DNA of 64,000 nt, taken from contig NZ_JNLQ01000002.1 in NCBI RefSeq assembly GCF_000703165.1, positions 1,674,001 through 1,738,000 of the forward strand. Reading direction: 5' to 3'. Shown piece by piece: positions 15,738 to 22,511 of the stretch. The notes beneath the pieces were generated by a model. That model ran no database searches. It saw nothing but the letters and a program-made list of their open reading frames with translations, and was not told the DNA's origin. Position numbers and translations under genes: made by a program. How positions within the stretch are numbered: position 1 is the first letter of the stretch; the number at the start of each line of letters is the position of its first letter. The DNA is from Butyrivibrio sp. AE3004. GTDB taxonomy: Bacteria > Bacillota > Clostridia > Lachnospirales > Lachnospiraceae.

Positions 15738-16832
15738 TTAATCTTCAGTTACCTGATATTTTGCAGATTGCATAGCTATAAGCTCCTCGTCAGAGAAGTA
15801 ATCAATTCTCATAGCCTTTTTGACATCACTTAAGGTCTCTGCGGCAACTTTTTCTGCTACCTCTGAGCCTTTCTTTATGACATCATATACATAAGGAATA
15901 TCCTTCTGGAATTCCTCTCTGCGCTTTCTAATAGGCTCGAGCTCGGCCTGAAGTACATTATTCAGGAATTTCTTAACCTTAACATCGCCGAGTCCGCCTC
16001 GCTTATAATGAGCCTTCATCTCATCAAGATTAGCATAATCCGGTGCAAATTCAGCAAAATGTTCATCCTTAGCAAATGCATCCAAATAGATAAATACCGG
16101 ATTATTCTCAACTTCACCGGGATCCTCAACCCTTAAATGGTTAGGATCTGTAAACATTCCCATTACCTTCTTCTTTATCATCTCAGGTGATTCGGAAAGG
16201 TAAATGCAATTTCCAAGTGATTTACTCATTTTGGCAGTTCCGTCAGTACCCGGAAGACGTAAACATGCAGCATTATCAGGAAGGAGTATATTAGGCTCAA
16301 CTAATGCTTCACCATATACTGAATTAAACTTACGAACAATTTCTCTGCACTGCTCAATCATAGGTTCCTGATCCTCACCTACAGGAACCGTAGTTGCTTT
16401 AAATGCAGTAATGTCAGCAGCCTGACTAATGGGATATGTAAAAAATCCAACAGGAATACTTGTCTCAAAATTTCTCATCTGGATTTCAGACTTAACTGTA
16501 GGATTTCTTTGAAGTCTGGAAACAGTCACAAGATTCATGTAGTAAAAAGAGAGCTCTGTAAGCTCAGGAATCTGAGATTGAACAAAAAGTGTACTTTTTG
16601 CGGGATCAAGTCCAACCGCAAGATAATCAAGTGCAACCTCAATCACATTCTCTCTGACTTTATCAGGATTCTCTGCGTTATCTGTAAGAGCCTGGGCGTC
16701 AGCAATCATAATAAAGATATCGTCAAATTCGCCCGAGTTCTGCAATTCAACTCTTCTTCTAAGTGAACCGACATAGTGTCCGACATGAAGTTTTCCAGTC
16801 GGTCTGTCGCCGGTTAGTATTACTTTACGCAT
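15738..16832 (-). CDS. trpS: tryptophan-tRNA ligase
   Basis: A class Ic aminoacyl-tRNA synthetase charging tRNA-Trp. The HIGH-like signature [17 protein letters not shown] is at the N terminus and the KMSKS motif appears as [11 protein letters not shown]. The [10 protein letters not shown] segment matches the Trp/ATP pocket. I place the start at ATG 16832 ([11 protein letters not shown]): the only Shine-Dalgarno, AAGGAG, touches the other ATG at 16844 with no spacing. The chosen start gives 364 residues. No T-box leader was found upstream on the minus strand, unlike many clostridial synthetase genes. Confidence 0.93.
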   Translation of the reverse strand: MRKVILTGDRPTGKLHVGHYVGSLRRRVELQNSGEFDDIFIMIADAQALTDNAENPDKVRENVIEVALDYLAVGLDPAKSTLFVQSQIPELTELSFYYMNLVTVSRLQRNPTVKSEIQMRNFETSIPVGFFTYPISQAADITAFKATTVPVGEDQEPMIEQCREIVRKFNSVYGEALVEPNILLPDNAACLRLPGTDGTAKMSKSLGNCIYLSESPEMIKKKVMGMFTDPNHLRVEDPGEVENNPVFIYLDAFAKDEHFAEFAPDYANLDEMKAHYKRGGLGDVKVKKFLNNVLQAELEPIRKRREEFQKDIPYVYDVIKKGSEVAEKVAAETLSDVKKAMRIDYFSDEELIAMQSAKYQVTED

Positions 16833-17204
16833 AACTTTTTTCATCTCCTTAAACCTTAAATATGTATATCAAAAGATATTATATCAAATTTCCTCATTTT
16901 TTTATAGATAAAGCAAATTGTTCTATACTTACTGTAATTTATTAAGAAATATCCGAAAAATCGTTAAGTGATATATGAATAGCTAACTTTCAATAATTGT
17001 TTTTTTAAAATAATTAATTTACCCTTTTAGTATATCATGTTTTGCTTAATACCGCTGTAATCTAAGTAATTCTTTTATGGTAATATTTGAAAAAAATAAA
17101 AAATATACAAAATCACGTTACTGCTTATATTTAATTTCGAATTATTTTATATTTAGTTTATGAATTGTCCATATTCTGTACAAATTTAATCTATATTATA
17201 AATC
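16833..17204. other. AT-rich intergenic region upstream of trpS
   Basis: About 370 bases without a convincing gene. It is extremely AT-rich and contains several TATTAT/TATATT hexamers that could serve the minus-strand trpS or the plus-strand small RNA to the right. I saw no T-box, riboswitch or ORF of note. Confidence 0.5.
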
Positions 17205-17320
17205 TAACAGGAGTTAGAACTTCTGACTCCCCCAACAAAACTTTTTTCATACCGGGTTGTCGGGTTCCCCACCTGACAACCCCTCCTCCCAAATATTACA
17301 CGCCAAAGCGTGTTTTTTTT
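17205..17320 (+). ncRNA. candidate small RNA with C-rich loops
   Basis: This is a compact plus-strand structure of three hairpins. The first is GGAGTTAG/CTGACTCC (17210-17230), followed by single-stranded CCCAAC. The second is a 12-bp stem GGGTTGTCGGGT/ACCTGACAACCC (one G-U pair) closed by the five-base loop UCCCC (17254-17282), followed by CTCCTCCC. The third is an intrinsic terminator. A -10-like TATTAT (17194-17199) precedes it but no good -35 was seen. C-rich loops that pair with ribosome sites are the hallmark of Firmicute regulatory RNAs such as RsaE-like and LhrC-like sRNAs. No ORF with a ribosome site lies here. The 5' end is a guess. Confidence 0.55.
17298..17320 (+). terminator. intrinsic terminator of the candidate small RNA
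   Basis: ACACGC and GCGTGT form a perfect 6-bp stem with loop CAAA, followed by seven or more T residues. It points plus-strand, against the flanking minus-strand genes, so it needs a plus-strand transcript. Confidence 0.8.
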
Positions 17321-17375
17321 ATGACCAAACTGTTCTTCTTACCCATGGTTTACGATCAGATTACTATATTCAATC

Positions 17376-17468
17376 AAAAAAAATGGACGTAGCCATAATG
17401 TATGCCTTTTTGTTTGCGGCTTTTTTGAGCCGTTTTCACCTATATTGCATACATTATAACTTCGTCCA
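17376..17468 (-). terminator. large nested terminator hairpin downstream of rho
   Basis: On the minus strand, 12 bases after the rho stop, TGGACG pairs with CGTCCA and then ATAATGTATGC pairs perfectly with GCATACATTAT around a third hairpin, CGGCT/AGCCG. The outer stem is followed immediately by eight T residues (17383-17376). The element is over 80 bases, far larger than usual terminators. Confidence 0.75.
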
Positions 17469-17479
17469 TATATAATTGT

Positions 17480-19165
17480 TTAGTATCTTGCGACCTGTTT
17501 CTCAACCATTCTTACAAATTCAGCATTATTTCGTGTTTTTGCAAACATGTTGATACACTGGTCAACCGCTTCATCGGCCTTCATACCATTAAAGCCTTTT
17601 CGAAGTGCGTTCACTGCTGCAAGTTCATCCGGCTTTAAGAGAAGGTCTTCTCTTCTGGTGCTTGACTTTGGAATATTGATAGCAGGGAATATACGCTTTT
17701 CCTGCATTTTTCTATCAAGAACCATTTCCATATTGCCGGTTCCTTTAAATTCCTCATAAATAACATCATCCATTTTAGAACCGGTTTCTACAAGAGCTGT
17801 AGCAAGTATGGTAAGGCTACCGCCCTGTCTCATCTTTCTGGCCGCTCCAAAGAACCTTTTAGGCATATGTAAAGCTGCCGGATCAAGGCCACCTGAAAGT
17901 GTTCTTCCTGACGGAGGAACAACAATATTATAAGCTCTTGTAAGTCTTGTAATGGAATCCAGAAGTATCATAACATCTTTATTGTGCTCAACAAGTCGTT
18001 TAGCACGCTCAATTACCATTTCAGAAACTCTTTTGTGATGTTCAGGTAGCTCATCAAATGTTGAATAGATTACTTCAGCATTGGGTCCTTCAATACTCTC
18101 TTTTATATCCGTAACTTCCTCAGGACGTTCGTCTATAAGGAGTACGATCAAATGAATATCCGGATTATTTCTCTTAACCGAAAGTGCTACATCCTTTAAA
18201 AGAGTTGTCTTACCTGCCTTCGGAGGAGAAACGATCATACCACGCTGACCTTTACCGATAGGTGAGATCATATCCATGATTCTCATGGCAATCGTACAAC
18301 CCGGATGTTCAAGTACAATCTGTTCTTTTGGGAAAATAGGAGTCATATTTTCAAAATTCCATCTTCCCATAGCAACTTCAGGTTTGTATCCGTTTATTGA
18401 TATAAGCTGAAGTAACGCGCCAAATTTATCATTTTCTTTCTTTTGACGGGCTATTCCTTTTAAAATGTCCCCGGTCTTCAGATTATATTTTCTTATCATA
18501 CCGGGAGCTACATAAACATCATTTTCACCCGGAAGATAGTTTTCGCATCTTATAAATCCGAAGCCATCCTGCATAACCTCAAGAATTCCATTTGCATCAA
18601 TTCCATTTGCAATTTCATTATCTTCTGCAGGCACTTCTTTTTTTGCATTAGATTCGGCCGTTATCTCTTTCTTTACATAAGATTCTGAAGGAACCTCAGC
18701 TACCGCTTTGTTTTCGTTATTCCCCTGAGCATTATATGTATTCTGCACATTCTGCTGAGGATGAGTATTCTGACCGTTTTGAGCATTCTGAGGATTCTGT
18801 GAATTATCGGAAACAATTACTTTTTTCTTAACTGTTTTCTTAGCTGATGACTTTTCCTTCTCATCAGAAGAATGCTTACGATTCCTTTTATCCTGGCCTT
18901 CATGTTTAGCGTTTTCTTTTTTTATGTTCTCCTTTTTGGAACCGTCCTCTTTAGATGTTTCTGCCTTTGCTTCTTCTGCCTTTGCTTCTTCTGCCTTTGT
19001 TTCTTCTACATTTTCAGCTTTTTGTTCTGCCTTCTGTTTCTGATCAAGTTCTAAAAGCGCATCAATAAGTTCTGACTTTTTCATAGTTGTGACGCTCTTA
19101 ATGCCATTCTGCTTTGCGAGGTCACGAAGTGAAGCCAGTGTGAGTGTTTCTAATTTTTCTCTCAA
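17480..19165 (-). CDS. rho: transcription termination factor Rho with N/Q-rich N-terminal insert
   Basis: A 561-residue hexameric RNA helicase. The N-terminal LEM/SAP-like Rho_N ([29 protein letters not shown]) is at residues 8-40. An inserted low-complexity region of about 150 residues follows: first Lys/Glu-rich repeats, then an Asn/Gln-rich stretch ([18 protein letters not shown]). The cold-shock RNA-binding domain is near 195-260 and the ATPase has [22 protein letters not shown] and [12 protein letters not shown]. The start is TTG with AAGGA eight bases upstream. Core domains are intact, so activity is expected. The insert is the unusual part. Confidence 0.95.
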   Translation of the reverse strand: MREKLETLTLASLRDLAKQNGIKSVTTMKKSELIDALLELDQKQKAEQKAENVEETKAEEAKAEEAKAETSKEDGSKKENIKKENAKHEGQDKRNRKHSSDEKEKSSAKKTVKKKVIVSDNSQNPQNAQNGQNTHPQQNVQNTYNAQGNNENKAVAEVPSESYVKKEITAESNAKKEVPAEDNEIANGIDANGILEVMQDGFGFIRCENYLPGENDVYVAPGMIRKYNLKTGDILKGIARQKKENDKFGALLQLISINGYKPEVAMGRWNFENMTPIFPKEQIVLEHPGCTIAMRIMDMISPIGKGQRGMIVSPPKAGKTTLLKDVALSVKRNNPDIHLIVLLIDERPEEVTDIKESIEGPNAEVIYSTFDELPEHHKRVSEMVIERAKRLVEHNKDVMILLDSITRLTRAYNIVVPPSGRTLSGGLDPAALHMPKRFFGAARKMRQGGSLTILATALVETGSKMDDVIYEEFKGTGNMEMVLDRKMQEKRIFPAINIPKSSTRREDLLLKPDELAAVNALRKGFNGMKADEAVDQCINMFAKTRNNAEFVRMVEKQVARY

Positions 19166-19373
19166 AACCTAATTCCTTTCTGAAAATTTATTTGAATTAT
19201 TCAAATATTTAAAATTAAGTTGGAAAATATAATAGATAAACTTATAAAACTAAGTCTTTTGTCGATAAGCTATTGCTCAAAGATTAGTTATATCTTCGAC
19301 TAATTTTCACAATACATCAATAAAGAAAAAATATCAATAGAAATCTTTTTAATATTTTATTAAGTGTGACAAA
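19166..19373. other. rho upstream region
   Basis: AT-rich leader and promoter region of rho on the minus strand. A 15-base palindrome TTTGAATTATTCAAA lies at 19191-19205, 30 bases before the start codon. No firm -35/-10 pair could be chosen among many AT-rich hexamers, and no gene is seen. Confidence 0.4.
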
Positions 19374-19405
19374 AGATAAGGGGAATTTAATCATTCCCCT
19401 TATCA
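19374..19405 (-). terminator. hairpin terminator, possibly orphaned by the IS insertion
   Basis: GATAAGGGGAA and TTCCCCTTATC form a perfect 11-bp stem (12 with one inner pair) around a short AT loop. On the minus strand it is followed by TTTTGT. The only minus-strand gene upstream is the SPFH gene ending at 21089, on the far side of the IS element, so this was probably its terminator before the insertion. Confidence 0.6.
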
Positions 19406-19539
19406 CTTTCTATCATGATTATTAACTGTCTTTCTGCGAAAGACACCAACGGGGTTATGAAACCCAGCGTCTTTCCCTGTTTTCTATTTTAAAGTTTCCT
19501 GTTATATTCTTTATTCGTAAGGCTGACATACTACAGAAC

Positions 19540-19690
19540 ACGTGGAGGTGAGTGGCGGGGCGGTATAGCGGCCACCTCGCATGATTATATGTTGTCGGTC
19601 ATCTGTAAAGGCATCAACGAATGGCGCATACCGTAGCCCGTAAACTTATCTCTTCCGAAGTTGTCTCGATTTCGCCGGATGACCAGTCAC
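19540..19690 (+). ncRNA. candidate IS110 bridge (seeker) RNA region
   Basis: Directly upstream of the transposase, GAGGTG (19545-19550) can pair with CACCTC (19573-19578). Next, GGTCATCTG (19597-19605) can pair with CGGATGACC (19676-19684), with one G-U, enclosing about 70 bases that could hold an internal guide loop. Two more small hairpins lie at 19428-19444 (GTCTTTC/GAAAGAC) and 19452-19465. The base composition is clearly richer in G and C than the flanks. RNA ends and loop assignments are not established. Confidence 0.5.
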
Positions 19691-19731
19691 TGTCAGCTTT
19701 ACAACTATAAAATGTGACAGGAGGTTATCTA

Positions 19732-20991
19732 TTGGCATTTAAAATCTTTCGAAAGAACTGCTGTGGGCTTGATGTCCACAAAACCTGGATCTATGCATGC
19801 ATTGGTATTACCGATGCAAATGGCCGCACTGAGTATTTTGAAAAAAGGTTCTCGTCCTTCTCAAGAGGACTGCGTGAACTTGCTGAATGGCTGGCCAAGT
19901 ATCATTGTGTTGATGTCTGCATGGAATCTACTGGCAAGTACTGGATACCCGTTTTTAATATCCTTGAAAAGTCTTGTAATGTCGTACTTGCCCATCCCAA
20001 ATATACAAAGCCCCAAAAAGGTAATAAAACCGATCGTAAGGATGCAAAATGGATATGTGACTTATTTATGTGTGACATGATCAAGCCTTCCTTCATTCCG
20101 CCAGCTGACATTCGTCATCTTAGAGATCTTGTGAGATACCGTTTCAAGCTTATCTGTATGATCACAGGCGAAAAGAATCGTGCCCTTAATTGTCTCACAG
20201 TATCAAATCTTAAGCTTGATGAAGTGTTCACTGATGTTTTTGGCAAATCTTCCAGATCCATAACTGAATATATTCTTAAGCATCCCGGGGAATGTTTCGA
20301 TGTTACTCCTTTTGTTGACAGGCGATGTAAGCATCCAATTGAGGAAATCCAGGCTGCCGTTGATGGCGCTATCTGTAAGGAGCAAGCAATCAAGCTTCGT
20401 CAATGTCTGGATCACATAGATGAGTTAGAGAAACACAAGAATGAAATAGAACGGGAAATCTTTCGTGTTTCTGATCCTTACAACGATGCTCTTGCCCTAA
20501 TTCGTACAGTTCCGGGGTTGGATAAAAATCCATTCACGGCAATACAGATACTTTCAGAAATAGGTGGCGATATGTCTGTCTTCCCCACAGACAAGCACCT
20601 TGTTTCCTGGGCTGGATGCTGTCCACGCAATGACCAAAGCAATTTCAAAATCAAATCCACTAGGATTTCCCGTGCTGGTATTTATCTTAAACCTGTATTG
20701 GTGCAAGTTGCAAATGCTTTGATCAAATCCAAGAAGCATCCCGAAATTACAGAACGTTATCGCCGTATCAAATCACATCGTGGTCACAAGAAAGCCATCA
20801 TTGCAATCTGTCGTATGCTCCTGACCGCTATCTGGCACATACTCACAGATCTTAAGCCCTATACTCCTGATGGTTATTTTATTCAGAAGTCCGTTGAAGA
20901 AAAGAAAACTCTTACAACTGCTCAGGCTCTTAATCTATTGAAGTCCAGAGGTTTTATCATCAAAGATGATCTTGCAGAAGTGACATCGTAG
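19732..20991 (+). CDS. IS110-family transposase (DEDD recombinase)
   Basis: A 419-residue transposase. The N-terminal RuvC-like DEDD domain has Asp14 (GLDVHK), Glu in CMESTGKYW, and the Asp pair in KTDRKDAKW. A helical middle is followed by the C-terminal Transposase_20 domain (RTVPGLDKNPFTAIQILSEIG ... LVSWAGCCP) with the Ser-containing STRISRAGI, the expected catalytic serine region. The start chosen is TTG 19732, seven bases after AGGAGG; the upstream GTG 19714 contains that ribosome site inside its own codons. The gene appears intact and full length. It uses a guide RNA in characterised relatives. Confidence 0.92.
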   Translation: MAFKIFRKNCCGLDVHKTWIYACIGITDANGRTEYFEKRFSSFSRGLRELAEWLAKYHCVDVCMESTGKYWIPVFNILEKSCNVVLAHPKYTKPQKGNKTDRKDAKWICDLFMCDMIKPSFIPPADIRHLRDLVRYRFKLICMITGEKNRALNCLTVSNLKLDEVFTDVFGKSSRSITEYILKHPGECFDVTPFVDRRCKHPIEEIQAAVDGAICKEQAIKLRQCLDHIDELEKHKNEIEREIFRVSDPYNDALALIRTVPGLDKNPFTAIQILSEIGGDMSVFPTDKHLVSWAGCCPRNDQSNFKIKSTRISRAGIYLKPVLVQVANALIKSKKHPEITERYRRIKSHRGHKKAIIAICRMLLTAIWHILTDLKPYTPDGYFIQKSVEEKKTLTTAQALNLLKSRGFIIKDDLAEVTS

Positions 20992-21088
20992 ATCTTTGCC
21001 CCAAATATTTAATTTTTCGACTACCTCCAGGTGGTTTATTTATCATGCCCTAAACTTTATTCCTATCCGCTACCTCTCTGTTTCAAAC

Positions 21089-22000
21089 TTATTTACTTAC
21101 TACTTCCTTTATAGATTCAGCAAGACCTGCTACGCCTGCTATACTACTCGGAACAATAATCTTTGTTGCCTGACCGTTTGCAGCTTTTTCAAATGCTTCA
21201 AGACTCTTGATAGTAAGAACAGATTCATCTGCTCCTGCTTCCTTAAGCATTGCTATACCGTCAGCATTAGCTTTCTGGACACTTCTTATAGCTTCTGCCT
21301 GACCTTCTGCCTCTCTGATCCTTTTTTCCTTTTCAGCCTCTGCTTTTAAAATAGTAGCCTGTTTATCAGCCTCAGCCTGAAGAATTTTACTCTGCTTTTC
21401 ACCTTCAGCAACAGTAATGGCAGACTGCTTCTCACCTTCCGCAAAAAGGATTTTTTCTCTCTTTTCACGTTCAGCCTTCATCTGTTTTTCCATCGCATCT
21501 CTTATCTGTTCCGGAGGATTAATGTTCTTGAGCTCTACTCTTGTAATCTTGATTCCCCAAGGATCTGTAGCAATATCAAGAGCATCCTGCATCTGGGCAT
21601 TTATCTGATCACGGCTTGTAAGAGTTTCATCCAGTGTCATGGAACCAATAACATTACGAAGTGTTGTAGCAGTAAGATTTTCTATAGCTCCTATAGGATT
21701 TCTTACTCCATATGTATAAGCCTTAGGATCCGAAATTCTAAAGAAAACAATTGAATCAATCTGCATAGTAACGTTATCCTGGGTTATAACGGGCTGAGGA
21801 GGGAAATCACAATATTGCTCTTTAAGATCTACCCTTCTTGCAACTCTGTCAAGAAAAGGAATCATAAAATGAAGTCCTACATCCCACGTTTCCTTGTATG
21901 CTCCAAGTCTTTCAACGATAAATGAATGAGCCTGAGGAACAATTTTAATATTTAATGCAATAAGAACAAGAATCAGAACGATGATAATAAAAAATGGCAT
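21089..22000 (-). CDS. SPFH/band 7 (stomatin-like) membrane protein
   Basis: A 303-residue protein with one N-terminal membrane helix (residues 3-20), a band 7 domain (SFIVERLGAYKETWDVGLHFMIPFLDRVARRVDLKEQ, cut here for description into its typical start and RVDLKEQ end) and a long charged coiled coil rich in AEGEKQS/AEADKQ repeats at 170-240. The C terminus is TKIIVPSSIAGVAGL. It belongs to the QmcA/HflC-like group that forms membrane microdomain scaffolds. It lies 11 bp after an NfeD-family gene, the standard partner. The IS110 element is inserted right after its stop codon. Confidence 0.92.
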   Translation of the reverse strand: MPFFIIIVLILVLIALNIKIVPQAHSFIVERLGAYKETWDVGLHFMIPFLDRVARRVDLKEQYCDFPPQPVITQDNVTMQIDSIVFFRISDPKAYTYGVRNPIGAIENLTATTLRNVIGSMTLDETLTSRDQINAQMQDALDIATDPWGIKITRVELKNINPPEQIRDAMEKQMKAEREKREKILFAEGEKQSAITVAEGEKQSKILQAEADKQATILKAEAEKEKRIREAEGQAEAIRSVQKANADGIAMLKEAGADESVLTIKSLEAFEKAANGQATKIIVPSSIAGVAGLAESIKEVVSK

Positions 22001-22011
22001 TTTTTCCCTCC

Positions 22012-22464
22012 TTAAACTTTTTTCACAATAAGTTTATTTCCTACTACTTTTTCTATAATAACAGTTTCTCCCACCGGGATAATACTGTCATCATCAATGC
22101 TTCTGGCATTCCATGTAGTACCATCAAGAATGACACATCCTGTTTCTTTAATATTATCTACTTCTTTACTTACATTTACTTTTCTTCCGACAAGAGCATC
22201 TATATTCGTCTTTTCAATTTTATTGCCAATAAGCTTTACCGATAAGGGTCTCACAAGTAGCAACATAAGAACAGACACAATTATAAAAATCACTATCTGC
22301 ATCGGAATATTTGCTCCCACAATTGCTGCAACAAATGCTGCAAGAGCACCTATTGCAAACCATATAGTGGAAAGTCCCATTGTCAGAAGTTCAATTATTG
22401 CCAATGCTACTGTCAGTATCAGCCAAAACATCATAGGCGACACTCCAAACAATTGATTGTACAT
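22012..22464 (-). CDS. NfeD family membrane protein
   Basis: A 150-residue protein with about four hydrophobic segments in residues 8-75 and a C-terminal OB-fold (LVGRKVNVSKEVDNIKETG, CVILDGTTWNARS, VIIEKVVGNKLIVKK). This is the short NfeD type without a ClpP-like protease domain. NfeD proteins act with SPFH proteins, as in the gene directly downstream. The start is ATG 22464, eight bases after GGAGG. The in-frame ATG at 22479 overlaps that ribosome site and is rejected. Confidence 0.9.
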   Translation of the reverse strand: MYNQLFGVSPMMFWLILTVALAIIELLTMGLSTIWFAIGALAAFVAAIVGANIPMQIVIFIIVSVLMLLLVRPLSVKLIGNKIEKTNIDALVGRKVNVSKEVDNIKETGCVILDGTTWNARSIDDDSIIPVGETVIIEKVVGNKLIVKKV

Positions 22465-22511
22465 GCCAGTCACCTCCATTTTGTGCCTCTGTCAAGCTAC
22501 CAACTAATTTA

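Larger units (their letters stand above)
19406..21088 (+). mobile_element. IS110-family insertion element (outer bounds only)
   Basis: A transposase of the DEDD type is preceded by about 300 bases of non-coding, GC-richer, structured DNA and followed by under 100 bases. This is the layout of the IS110 group, where the bridge RNA lies 5' of the transposase. No terminal inverted repeats or target duplication are visible, as normal for IS110. The true ends therefore cannot be placed; the coordinates are the limits set by the terminator on the left and the SPFH gene on the right. It is plus-strand amid minus-strand genes. Confidence 0.75.

Noticed and set aside
16833..17204. Possible T-box leader for trpS
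   Set aside because: No conserved T-box bulge sequence or terminator was found on the minus strand upstream of trpS.
17165..17475. Two overlapping short plus-strand reading frames between trpS and rho
   Set aside because: They run through strong hairpins and terminators, lack ribosome sites and have no protein-like composition.
18960..19010. Short tandem DNA repeat inside rho
   Set aside because: It only encodes the repeated Ala-Glu-Glu-Ala-Lys stretch of the low-complexity insert; no separate element.
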